Counted from the first letter of the stretch, positions 8,128-15,877 are shown. The stretch: DNA of 39,043 nucleotides from Rhodococcus sp. CH91 (GCF_022554085.1 NZ_JAKFYR010000019.1:1-39043); one strand, 5' to 3'. Numbers and translations: made by a program. The notes: a model not told the origin generated them from the letters alone.

Positions 8128-9078
8128 ATGACACTCATCGACGTCATCGTCTCCGACATCACCCAGGAAACACCGACCGTCAAGTCCATCACGCTCGTGA
8201 AGGCCGACGGATCGCCACTAGGTCCGTACCTGCCGGGCGCACACATCGACGTCGAGGGCCCGACGGCGATCACCCGCCAATACTCCCTGTGCAGCACCCC
8301 CGACGCACCGGACTCGTTCGCCTTCGCCGTCAAGAAAGAGGCGAACTCACGCGGCGGATCCGCCGCACTGCACGAGCTCGCCATCGGTGACACCCTCCGC
8401 ATCAGCACGCCCCGGAACCTGCTCACCATCGCCCCCGATGCACAGCACCACGTCCTGGTCGCCGCCGGTATCGGCATCACGCCGATGCTGAGCATGGCCC
8501 GTTATATGGACGTCCACGACATCAGCTTCGAACTCCACTACTTCGCCCGCACCGAAGCCGAAGCCGCATTCCTGCCCCTGCTCAACGACCGCTGCCCGGA
8601 CCGACTGCACCAGCACCTCGGAGTGTCCCGCGACCACCAGCAGCAGGTACTGAAGGACGCATTCGCGGAATTGCCCCCGCACACCCACATCTACACGTGC
8701 GGACCGGCCGGCTTCATGGACACGGTCGTCTCCATCGCCCGCGAACACATCTCACTCGATGCCATCCACCTCGAGAACTTCCACGCCTCGGAACAACCCG
8801 ACGCATCAGAGAACACCGCGTTCGAGGTCGAACTGGACGGAACGACCTACCAGATTCCAGCCGACAAGAGCATCGTCGAGATCCTGCAGGACAACGGTTG
8901 CGACGTCGACACCTCCTGTCAGGAAGGAATCTGCGGCACCTGCATCATGCAGGTCCTCGAAGGCTCACCCGAACACCGCGACAATGTCCTCACCCGAGCA
9001 GAGAAGGAATCCGGGGAGATGCTGGCCACGTGCGTATCGCGCACAAAAGGGCCCCGCCTCGTCCTCGACTACTACTGA
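8128..9078 (+). CDS. iacF: ferredoxin-type reductase for the dioxygenase (IacF-like, vanillate demethylase reductase type)
   Basis: A 316-aa class IA oxygenase reductase. It has an N-terminal FMN/FNR-type domain (about 1-100) with RQYSL at 50-54, an NAD-binding domain with GIGITPM (114-120) and CGPAGFMD (191-198), and a C-terminal plant-type [2Fe-2S] domain with C264, C269, C272 and C302. It passes electrons from NADH to the Rieske centre of IacC. The domain order (flavin first, ferredoxin last) is that of vanillate demethylase/phthalate reductase. Ribosome site GAGGAGA lies upstream. It is the last gene of the plus-strand operon and converges on the response regulator gene with a 10-base gap. 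Confidence 0.92.
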   Translation: MTLIDVIVSDITQETPTVKSITLVKADGSPLGPYLPGAHIDVEGPTAITRQYSLCSTPDAPDSFAFAVKKEANSRGGSAALHELAIGDTLRISTPRNLLTIAPDAQHHVLVAAGIGITPMLSMARYMDVHDISFELHYFARTEAEAAFLPLLNDRCPDRLHQHLGVSRDHQQQVLKDAFAELPPHTHIYTCGPAGFMDTVVSIAREHISLDAIHLENFHASEQPDASENTAFEVELDGTTYQIPADKSIVEILQDNGCDVDTSCQEGICGTCIMQVLEGSPEHRDNVLTRAEKESGEMLATCVSRTKGPRLVLDYY

Positions 9079-9088
9079 CCGTCCGTGA

Positions 9089-9745
9089 TCAGACCTCGTT
9101 CGGGACCTCGACGTCGTATCGAAGCAGGTCCCGAACGAAGGTCCCGATACTGTCGGACTCGGTCTTGCTCTTGATCCGAGCCCGATGAACGTCCACAGTC
9201 TTCACGCTCATCCCGAGCTTGCGAGCGATGTTCTGACTCGGCAGACCTTCGACCACCAAAGCCAGAATCTGCCGTTCTCTCGGCGTCAAACCCTGGATTT
9301 TCTCGCGCAGCGCCACGCGTGAGGCGTGCTCCGCAAAACGCGTCCCAGCCCGGTCCGCACCGGATTGAACCGCGTCGAGCAGTCGCTGCGGGTCGTACGG
9401 TTTCTCGAGAAAATCCATCGCGCCCTTCTGCAGGGTCGAGACAGACATTCTGATGTCACCGTGCGCAGACACGAAGATGATCACGACATGGGGAGCGAAC
9501 TCGTTGATCCTCTCCTGCAGACGCGTGCCACTCATTCCCGGCATCCGCACGTCGAGGACGATGCAGGCCGGATGTGTACCGTCGTACACCTCGAGGAACG
9601 CGTCCGCACTGTGGCAGATCACCGGCCGAATCCCGATACTCTCGAGAATCCAATCGACAGAATCACACAATGCAGGATCATCGTCGACGACGTACACCGT
9701 CGCCGTCGGCACGAGCACAACCTTCGCTGTCACATACTCGGTCAT
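9089..9745 (-). CDS. iacR: FixJ/NarL-type response regulator (IacR-like)
   Basis: A 218-aa two-domain regulator. The receiver domain (about 14-130) has the acidic pair D21/D22, phospho-acceptor D65 in IVLDVRMPG, and K115 in FLEKPY. The LuxR-type helix-turn-helix (about 152-210) has LTPRERQIL, SQNIARKLGMSVKTVDVHRARI. FLEKPYDP and the overall layout are FixJ/StyR/TodT-like. It is the third gene of the minus-strand operon with the amidase and the 99-aa protein. The kinase at 1768-3243 is its likely partner although about 6 kb of catabolic genes separate them. Symbol by analogy with two-component-controlled iac clusters. Confidence 0.87.
   Translation of the reverse strand: MTEYVTAKVVLVPTATVYVVDDDPALCDSVDWILESIGIRPVICHSADAFLEVYDGTHPACIVLDVRMPGMSGTRLQERINEFAPHVVIIFVSAHGDIRMSVSTLQKGAMDFLEKPYDPQRLLDAVQSGADRAGTRFAEHASRVALREKIQGLTPRERQILALVVEGLPSQNIARKLGMSVKTVDVHRARIKSKTESDSIGTFVRDLLRYDVEVPNEV
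9096..9138. terminator. probable bidirectional terminator between iacF and the response regulator
   Basis: A perfect 13-base inverted repeat, TCGTTCGGGACCT at 9096-9108 and AGGTCCCGAACGA at 9126-9138, is separated by 17 bases. It starts 18 bases after the iacF stop and lies within the last codons of the convergent response regulator gene. No T-run follows on either strand, as is common in actinobacteria. It probably stops transcripts from the left; for the leftward gene it would act around the stop codon. Confidence 0.6.
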
Positions 9746-9826
9746 ATCAGCGATCCGCCCCCGTCACCGGAGCCACGTGAATCATCACTGCGCACCCCGT
9801 GTCGTCTTCCTCCACAGAACGCCGCA

Positions 9827-10126
9827 TCACGCAGGCTCCGCGGCAGGATTGTCCCATCGTGCTTCGGCAGTCCAGTACTGCCCACCCACCGCGCTGACCT
9901 TGGGTTCCCAAGCAGTCGTGCGCCGCAGTGATGGTTCCTCACGACGGACCGATGCATCTGCGGCCTCCGGTCCGTCGGCTTCGACGGTCCAGTGCACCCA
10001 GTTGACCTCGCGCCCATATTCGTCGTGGACGAACAAGTCGACATGATGCCACCCGTAGTTGAAGGTGTCCTCGTAGCACGTAAGGAACATACGATGAGGG
10101 GTCACCGGTCGCGGTTTCAGCGTCAC
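9827..10126 (-). CDS. conserved-looking small protein in the iac operon, unknown
   Basis: A 99-aa protein with no motif I recognise. It is rich in aromatic residues and His: FLTCYEDTFNYGWHHVDLFVHDEYG, then VNWVHWTVEADG and QYWTAEARWD, suggesting a small beta-rich fold. GTG at 10126 is preferred because AGGAG lies seven bases upstream; an ATG at 10144 is 18 bases earlier. It lies 26 bases after the amidase stop and 81 bases before the response regulator, so it is almost surely co-transcribed with both. Position suggests a role in substrate handling or signalling, but this is inference only. It does not match IacB or IacI. Confidence 0.65.
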   Translation of the reverse strand: MTLKPRPVTPHRMFLTCYEDTFNYGWHHVDLFVHDEYGREVNWVHWTVEADGPEAADASVRREEPSLRRTTAWEPKVSAVGGQYWTAEARWDNPAAEPA

Positions 10127-10151
10127 AGACACTCCTGACGTCATCAGTGGA

Positions 10152-11444
10152 TCACTCGTGCACCGGAGGGCCTTCACGAAGGATTTCTTCGAGCATCTCG
10201 CCCACCCGGAACAGATAACCCTCCCTGCCCGGCAAGCCGATGATCTGCACGCCCAGCGGAAGTCCTGCAGCAGTGCGCGCACCTGGCACAACCACCACAG
10301 GTAAGCCCAATAGCTGCCACGGACGACTCAGGACCGGTGAGCCGGTCACCGACAGTCCCTTCGGTGCAGCTCCCGTCGCAGCCGGGCCGATGATCACAGA
10401 CGATCCGTCGAGGATCTCGCTCAACAACTCCCGCGACCGATCTCGCCGGATCAGAGCCGCCGCGTACACGGTCTCGGAGATCGCGTGCCCCTGCTGCAGC
10501 AGGTCTTTGATCTGTGGACTCAGATTGTCCTGTTCCTGCTCGAACTCCCGGGCGCGTGTACGCGCAGCCTCGTAAGCCATAACCGTGGCGTGGTCCTCCG
10601 CGAGCGTCTGCACGTGATCGTCCCAATCGAGCGGGCCCGAGCACAGATCCACACGGTCCAAAGCAGCCGGAAGACGATCCAACAGGGCAATCATCGAGGT
10701 ATCGAGAGGACCGAGACAACTTCCACCCCATATGAATGCACGATCCGGAAGACCCTCCCGAGCCTCCTCGTTCGATCCGGTGAAAGCGTCATAGACATAG
10801 CGCAGATCGGCGACGGTCCGCGTGAGAAAACCGACGGAATCAAGAGACCGACTCAATCCCACGATTCCCGACGTATCGGTACTGCCGTGAGCCAGAACCA
10901 TTCCCGCCGTTCCACAATAAGAGGACGGCCGAGTCAAGGAACCTGCCGTCTGAGTACCGAGCGCCAATGGCACCGTGCCGGCTCCTACCGCCGCCGCGGA
11001 TCCACTCGATGACCCCCCGGGCGTATGACCGGGTGCATGAGGATTACGGGTGGGACCCGGACGGAAGTAGCCGAACTCCGTTGTCACCGTCTTTCCTTGG
11101 ACAACAGCGCCGAGCGAACGCAATCGGGCCACACAGGGCGCGTCCGTGACAGCGGCAGCGGAAGGCGTCACCAGTGAACCCGCACGCGTAGGCATTCCGG
11201 CGACATCGATGAGGTCCTTCACAGCCAGAGAAATTCCCCGCAGCGGGAGATCACGACAGTCTGCATCGACCTTCGCAGCCTCGTCCACGATCGTGGCCGA
11301 CAGGTGCACCCATGCTTTCAGCACGGATTCCTGCGCGTCGATCGCTGCTCTGGCGTGGGACACGAGTTCCGTCGCTGTGGTCGAACAGGTCCGAACCGAC
11401 CTCACCTGATCTGCAATGGACAGGTCAACCACGGGCGCGTTCAC
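10152..11444 (-). CDS. iacH: amidase-signature hydrolase (IacH-like)
   Basis: A 430-aa amidase-signature enzyme. The triad is visible: K76 (SLAVKDL), the glycine/serine loop GGSSSGS at 143-149 holding the cis-Ser, and the nucleophile Ser169 in TAGSLTRPSS. IacH is a standard member of iac clusters; its role is unsettled, and hydrolysis of auxin amides or of a pathway intermediate has been discussed. I chose the GTG at 11444 because AGGAGGAG is three bases upstream of it; the in-frame ATG at 11459 would place that ribosome site inside the coding region. First gene of the minus-strand operon, divergent from the transporter. Confidence 0.85.
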   Translation of the reverse strand: MNAPVVDLSIADQVRSVRTCSTTATELVSHARAAIDAQESVLKAWVHLSATIVDEAAKVDADCRDLPLRGISLAVKDLIDVAGMPTRAGSLVTPSAAAVTDAPCVARLRSLGAVVQGKTVTTEFGYFRPGPTRNPHAPGHTPGGSSSGSAAAVGAGTVPLALGTQTAGSLTRPSSYCGTAGMVLAHGSTDTSGIVGLSRSLDSVGFLTRTVADLRYVYDAFTGSNEEAREGLPDRAFIWGGSCLGPLDTSMIALLDRLPAALDRVDLCSGPLDWDDHVQTLAEDHATVMAYEAARTRAREFEQEQDNLSPQIKDLLQQGHAISETVYAAALIRRDRSRELLSEILDGSSVIIGPAATGAAPKGLSVTGSPVLSRPWQLLGLPVVVVPGARTAAGLPLGVQIIGLPGREGYLFRVGEMLEEILREGPPVHE

Positions 11445-11632
11445 ATACTCCTCCTGCATTCGCTGACCTCCTCATTCTGCCCAGGAAAGACGATCACCGA
11501 CAGTAAAGGTTTCCCTCCTACCCGAGTAACAGAAGGCGACATAGGTTTTCCACACCGCTGGGCCTCTGATCACCCAGAAGCCTCACTGCACACTCCAACT
11601 CCGTTCCCAGCCCACAAGAAAGGCGGCCGCTC
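11445..11632. promoter_or_regulatory. divergent promoter region, amidase operon / transporter operon
   Basis: A 188-base gap between divergent starts. Two similar patches, AGGTTTCCC (about 11507-11515) and AGGTTTTCC (about 11543-11551), lie 36 bases apart and could be tandem regulator sites. The same gap must hold promoters for both directions. A ribosome site (AAAGG) for the transporter lies at the right end. The repeats are suggestive only. Confidence 0.35.
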
Positions 11633-13087
11633 ATGGCTTCGACTGTGGCGCCGGACAAGATCGTCGATCCTTCGGACCCGAAGGCATCGAAGACGATCCA
11701 CTTCGGCAGAATGAACCGCAAGGCCTGGCTGATCGTAGCGCTGCTCGCCCTGTTCCAGATCGTGGCGTTCGCCGACAAGGCTGTGCTCGGTCTCGTTGCA
11801 TCCGAAGCAATTCCCGACCTCGGAATCTCTGCCGTGGAGTTCGGTTTCATCGGCAGCGCCTTCTTCTTCTTGTACGCCGTGGTCTCCGTGGTCACAGGCT
11901 TTCTCGCCGCCAGGTTCTCCGTACGATGGATCATCCTGACGATGGGCGTCGTGTGGGCAGTGATGCAGTTCCCGATGCTTCTCGGTGGCGGCGCCGCCAT
12001 CCTCCTGGTCACCCGGATCGTATTGGGCGGTGCCGAAGGCCCCGCAACTGCGATGTCGCTGACGTCCGCGCATTCCTGGTTCGAGCCCCGCCGCCGCGCC
12101 CTGCCGTCCAATCTCGTAGCTGCCGGTTCCACCCTCGGCCCCGTGCTCGCCGCTCCTGCCTTGGCTTGGGTCATCGGCGCATGGGGATGGCGCTGGGCCT
12201 TCGGGGTTCTCGGCATCGTCGGCTTCATCTGGGTCATCGCCTGGTTGCTCCTCGCCAGCGACGGACCGTATGCCGGCCACGGAAAGTCCGGCTCCACCGG
12301 CAAGGATGCACAGAGCCCTGTCATCCCCGGTCGTGACAATGACATCGAATCCACCGACGAAATCGACACGGACGATGTCGACAAGCAACCACCCATCGCC
12401 CTGTGGCGCGCTTTCGCCAGCCTGACTTTCCTCGCCGCAGTCATCGGCGGCGGCTCCAACTTCTGGGTCCAAGGATTTGTGACCACCTGGCTCCCCCAGT
12501 ACCTGGGAACCGTCGTCGGACTCTCCCTACCTCGAGTCGGAACAGTGACTACCATCCCGTGGATCCTGGGCGCGCTCGTCCTGCTGTTCCTCGGATTCCT
12601 CGGCCACCGACTGATGCAGAAGGGATACAACGCGCATCGCTCCATCGCGATCCCCTTCGGCGTCGCTGCACTGCTCGCCGGCGTGTGTTTCATCCTCGTT
12701 CAGACAGTGTCGGGAGTCGCGGCTGTAGCCCTACTCTGCGTCGCTGCAGGCTGCAGCCTCGCATACCCCATGACTGCATCCGCACTGGCGTTCGCAGTGG
12801 GCGCACGGCAGCGCCCCATCATGATGGCGACCCTGGGCGGGGTCGCCTCGGTGGGCGCAATCATCTCCCCCACCCTCGTCGGATGGCTGATGACCCGAGC
12901 GGGGTACGTGTCACCGCCGTCGGGAACCGCTCTCACCCCTGAGATGGCGAACAACATGGCTGCCGGCGTCCACCAAGCGTTCACGATCACCGGTGTCGTC
13001 CTGCTCGCCGGAGGTGCGCTGTGCATCCTCTTCCTCCGTCCGGAGGCTCTCGGACGCACGCTCCAGGCACATCACCGCAAAAGCTGA
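11633..13087 (+). CDS. iacT: MFS transporter, probable auxin uptake (IacT-like)
   Basis: A 484-aa major facilitator protein with about 12 membrane segments. Six lie in the first 225 residues and six from about 262 on, split by a polar, acidic cytoplasmic loop (about 226-258, with DNDIESTDEIDTDDVDK). The segment after helix 2 (VTGFLAARFSVRW) is in the place of the MFS motif A. MFS genes for aromatic acids occur in many iac clusters, so uptake of indole-3-acetate is the likely job, but specificity cannot be read from sequence. It is followed 42 bases later by the flavin reductase and is probably co-transcribed. Confidence 0.85.
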   Translation: MASTVAPDKIVDPSDPKASKTIHFGRMNRKAWLIVALLALFQIVAFADKAVLGLVASEAIPDLGISAVEFGFIGSAFFFLYAVVSVVTGFLAARFSVRWIILTMGVVWAVMQFPMLLGGGAAILLVTRIVLGGAEGPATAMSLTSAHSWFEPRRRALPSNLVAAGSTLGPVLAAPALAWVIGAWGWRWAFGVLGIVGFIWVIAWLLLASDGPYAGHGKSGSTGKDAQSPVIPGRDNDIESTDEIDTDDVDKQPPIALWRAFASLTFLAAVIGGGSNFWVQGFVTTWLPQYLGTVVGLSLPRVGTVTTIPWILGALVLLFLGFLGHRLMQKGYNAHRSIAIPFGVAALLAGVCFILVQTVSGVAAVALLCVAAGCSLAYPMTASALAFAVGARQRPIMMATLGGVASVGAIISPTLVGWLMTRAGYVSPPSGTALTPEMANNMAAGVHQAFTITGVVLLAGGALCILFLRPEALGRTLQAHHRKS

Positions 13088-13129
13088 GGCCTACGGGTCG
13101 ATCATCCTTCTCCACCAAGGAGTGCTCGT

Positions 13130-14305
13130 ATGCCCACCGACACCACCATCGACCAGGCACTGTTCCGCGAAGTGATGGGCCACTACCCCACCGGCGTTGC
13201 AGTCGTCACCGGCCGCGCGTCCGACGGCGAACTGCTCGCCCTCGTCGTCGGAACATTCAGTTCGGTCTCTCTCGATCCTCCCCTCGTGTCCTTCATGCCG
13301 ATGAAGACGTCCCGGACATTCGACAAGCTTCGCCAGTGCGACTCGCTGTGCATCAATGTCGTCGGGAACGAACAGGAGGATCTGGTCACCGCGATCGCGC
13401 AACGCTGGGAGAACAAGTTCGACGGTATCGACTGGTTCACATCACCGTCCGGGGATCCGATTCTCGAACGATCGATCGCCTGGATCGATGCGCGAATCAC
13501 GAACCTTGTTGACGCCGGAGACCATTGGATCGTCCTCGGTGGCGTGAACGACATGGCTGTCACCAACCCTGCTGCGCCCCTGATCTACTTCCAAGGTGAC
13601 TACGGCAGCTTCGTCAGCACATCATTGATGGCACGTCTCCAACACGAGATCACCGACTCGATCCACGAGGCGGAAACCCTGCGCCCCGAGGCCGAAGCCC
13701 TCGCCCACGCCATCGGATGCGAAGTCACTCTCTACACGGCGATCAGCTCAGAGGAGATGGCCGCGGTCCTATCGGTCACCGGTGCTGGTGTCGAACGAGA
13801 GCACGGACTCGCACGCCGGCTACCGATCGCTCCGCCGATCGGCGACAGTATCGTTTTCGATCTTTCCGAGGACGATCAGGAACGGTGGCTGTCGAAGGCC
13901 ATCGGCATCGATGACCGTACGAGAGAGATCTATCGGCAACGGCTCGATTTCGTACGAGCTCACGGTTACGTGTTGTCGCTACTTCCGCAGGAAGGACGAA
14001 CCGCCTACGAGGCGATGCGTGAGGCCACGCGGCGTTACGAATCGGGATTGCCGACCCCCGCGCAAGAACGGGATATCAGGGCCTCGATCCTCGAATCCGG
14101 CGTCGATTACCGTGTGCGGCAACTCGACCCCGACAACCTCTACGACGTCGGCTCTCTCGTACTACCAGTACGCGATTCGGAGGGCAATTGCACCCTGACC
14201 CTGCGCCTGGCGCAACTACCCCTTCAGGTATCAGGGAAGAGAGTCGCCGAATGGATTTCACAAGCCAAGATCGTCGTCACAGCGCTGGAGCGGCAGACAC
14301 CGTGA
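13130..14305 (+). CDS. iacG: flavin reductase fused to an IclR-like C-terminal domain (IacG-like)
   Basis: A 391-aa two-domain protein. Residues 1-165 form a flavin reductase domain (HpaC/DIM6-NTAB type): MGHYPTGVAVVTG, LVVGTFSSVSLDPPLVSF, then WIVLGGVNDM. It would supply reduced flavin to IacA. Residues about 180-391 resemble the ligand-binding domain of IclR regulators (FVRAHGYVLSLLPQEG; the ending CTLTLRLAQLP). Such a domain may sense an aromatic effector, as reported for some reductases of two-component monooxygenases. The start has AAGGAG seven bases upstream. It follows the transporter and ends the iac region. Confidence 0.85.
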   Translation: MPTDTTIDQALFREVMGHYPTGVAVVTGRASDGELLALVVGTFSSVSLDPPLVSFMPMKTSRTFDKLRQCDSLCINVVGNEQEDLVTAIAQRWENKFDGIDWFTSPSGDPILERSIAWIDARITNLVDAGDHWIVLGGVNDMAVTNPAAPLIYFQGDYGSFVSTSLMARLQHEITDSIHEAETLRPEAEALAHAIGCEVTLYTAISSEEMAAVLSVTGAGVEREHGLARRLPIAPPIGDSIVFDLSEDDQERWLSKAIGIDDRTREIYRQRLDFVRAHGYVLSLLPQEGRTAYEAMREATRRYESGLPTPAQERDIRASILESGVDYRVRQLDPDNLYDVGSLVLPVRDSEGNCTLTLRLAQLPLQVSGKRVAEWISQAKIVVTALERQTP

Positions 14306-14360
14306 CCGCATCCGTCGATGCCTTGGCCACTACTACTGTCCTTCTGCCCGGATAGGTGTA

Positions 14361-14394
14361 CGAGCTCGGCCCACCACCAAGGGGGCCGAGCTCG
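14361..14394 (+). terminator. terminator after iacG
   Basis: A perfect 12-bp stem, CGAGCTCGGCCC (14361-14372) and GGGCCGAGCTCG (14383-14394), has a 10-base loop and follows the iacG stop by 55 bases. There is no long T-run, only TCGTTCTC. It marks the right border of the catabolic region. Confidence 0.75.
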
Positions 14395-14479
14395 TCGTTC
14401 TCACCGTGCGCCGGCCGGCCATCCGAGGTCAGCGTCAGCCCACCACAGCGCGTCTGCCGCCGCAGCGAGCGTCAGCCCA

Positions 14480-14797
14480 TCACCGACCGAAACACTCGTG
14501 CTCCTTCTCGTACGCGAGCGCGGGGGCGACCACGAAGAAGCGCTCGATCGTCGGGAACACCGGGCCGCGGCGGTATTGATAGACGCAGAGAATGCCGTCC
14601 ACGCCGGACTTTGCCTCGATCAGCCCCTTGCGAACACCCTCGTCCACGAGCCGACGCAGCAGGCCTTCCATCGCACCGCACGATCCTCGGCAACGGATCC
14701 GGACCGAATGTACGGCGCTGCCCAGAATCGTCAGGTCGGTCTTGCGGGCCCGCAGGATGCGCCGCACGTCGTAGAGGGGCATGTTCGCGCTGGTCAA
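14480..14797 (-). CDS. possible hypothetical protein or gene remnant
   Basis: A frame of about 105 aa with coding-like composition (MPLYDVRRILRARKTDLTILG; EGLLRRLVDEGVRKGLIEAKS; VFPTIERFFVVAPALAYEKEH). The frame stays open upstream to about 14838 with the in-frame segment WREHGWLDALDADLTSANMP but has no ATG there; the listed start is a TTG without a clear ribosome site. A nearby ATG (14759-14778 area, MPLYDV) is an alternative. It may be the C-terminal remnant of a longer gene. I do not recognise it. Confidence 0.35.
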   Translation of the reverse strand: MTSANMPLYDVRRILRARKTDLTILGSAVHSVRIRCRGSCGAMEGLLRRLVDEGVRKGLIEAKSGVDGILCVYQYRRGPVFPTIERFFVVAPALAYEKEHECFGR

Positions 14798-15081
14798 ATC
14801 GGCATCGAGCGCGTCGAGCCAGCCATGCTCGCGCCAACTCGATCAACCGCGCTGGTGAGCGTCAGCCTGTGAGGAGATGTCGGGCCGCCTACGCGAACAG
14901 CGACCTCCGGTGGCGCGAAAGACGCGGGTTGTCTTATGGATTCGTCAATCGGCAGCAGCAGTGGGGCAAGTTGGTCGCAAAGGCACTGAGCCCGGCGTTG
15001 CCGGCCTTGCAGATACCGACCGGTTCGCAACAACGCGACAGGATTTCGAGGACAACATCAGCTGCTTGATAGCGGCGCCAC

Positions 15082-15726
15082 TCAGTCGTTGGCGGACTCC
15101 CCTGGTCCAGTGACGGCGTACCGGGCGGCGATGGTGCGGACTGCCTCGTCGACTACCTGAGCGACGCGTTCGGCACTCACCTTCCAACCCGGCACCAGGA
15201 GGGTCGGCCAGAAGACGTAGTTGGAGATCATGCCCAGGAACTGGGTGGCCGCGAGGTCCACGTCCTCGACCCGCACGGTCCCCGCTTCGTGCTCAGCCAG
15301 GAGGTAGCGGCGTACGGACTCGAAGTAGGGCATCTTCCCTTGCGAGAACTGCGCATCGGCGAGTTCCGGGAATCGCGGCAGCTCGGCGATGACGATCCGG
15401 AACAGGTCGGTCATCTGGGGCCGGCACAACAGCTCGGCGTAGCGGCGCCCGATGACGCTGAGCCCGTCGACGATGTTGCCTACTTGCGGAGGATCCTCCT
15501 CGTCAGCGGTCGACCAGGACTCGGTGACGATGGCTTCGAACAGGGCAGCTTTGCTCGGGAACTGCTTGAACAAGGTGGCCCGCGAAACGCCCGAGCGTTC
15601 TGCGATCCGCGCCAGTGACGTCCGGTCGTAGCCCAACTCGAGGAACAGTGCGGTCGCGGCCGTCAGGATCAGCGCGCGTTTTTCCTGGGCGATGCGCTGG
15701 TGATACGTCGTCGGAGTCCTGCTCAT
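15082..15726 (-). CDS. TetR/AcrR-family transcriptional regulator
   Basis: A 214-aa regulator with an N-terminal TetR helix-turn-helix (about 14-62: ALILTAATALFLELGYDRTSLARIAERSGVSRATLFKQFPSK region) and a helical ligand-binding domain ending near GWKVSAERVAQVVDEAVRTI. It is divergent from the SDR gene at 15878. Two palindromes with the same half-sites lie between the genes, so it most likely represses both genes until an SDR substrate or product binds. The ligand is unknown. Confidence 0.88.
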   Translation of the reverse strand: MSRTPTTYHQRIAQEKRALILTAATALFLELGYDRTSLARIAERSGVSRATLFKQFPSKAALFEAIVTESWSTADEEDPPQVGNIVDGLSVIGRRYAELLCRPQMTDLFRIVIAELPRFPELADAQFSQGKMPYFESVRRYLLAEHEAGTVRVEDVDLAATQFLGMISNYVFWPTLLVPGWKVSAERVAQVVDEAVRTIAARYAVTGPGESAND

Positions 15727-15740
15727 GAGCCGAGCATACG

Positions 15741-15762
15741 AGGTGAGTGGCTTGACTCACCT
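15741..15762. promoter_or_regulatory. TetR operator 1
   Basis: Half-sites AGGTGAGT (15741-15748) and ACTCACCT (15755-15762) form a perfect inverted repeat around a 6-base centre. It overlaps a putative -35 box TTGACT (15753-15758), with TAGCGT 16 bases further as a possible -10 for the SDR gene. Binding here would block the SDR promoter and lies 14 bases before the regulator start. Confidence 0.65.
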
Positions 15763-15786
15763 TTGTTACCGGCCTAGCGTCAGGAA

Positions 15787-15810
15787 GTGGTGAGTCGATC
15801 GACTCACCAC
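15787..15810. promoter_or_regulatory. TetR operator 2
   Basis: A perfect 24-base palindrome with arms GTGGTGAGTCGA and TCGACTCACCAC. It shares the core GTGAGT-N6-ACTCAC with operator 1; the two centres are about 47 bases apart, between four and five helical turns. It sits just downstream of the inferred SDR promoter. Confidence 0.65.
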
Positions 15811-15877
15811 CGGCCGCGACCCATCTCCGAACAGCCCGGCCAGTCACCCACCCACCCACCCACCGAAGGAACATCCG

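Noticed and set aside
3407-9078. Reading the catabolic operon as an indole (iif-type) or other aromatic pathway
   Set aside because: Indole iif clusters lack a Rieske alpha/beta pair and an amidase. The combined set of hydroxylase, IacB/IacI-like proteins, Rieske pair, reductase and amidase fits iac better, though the substrate is not proven.
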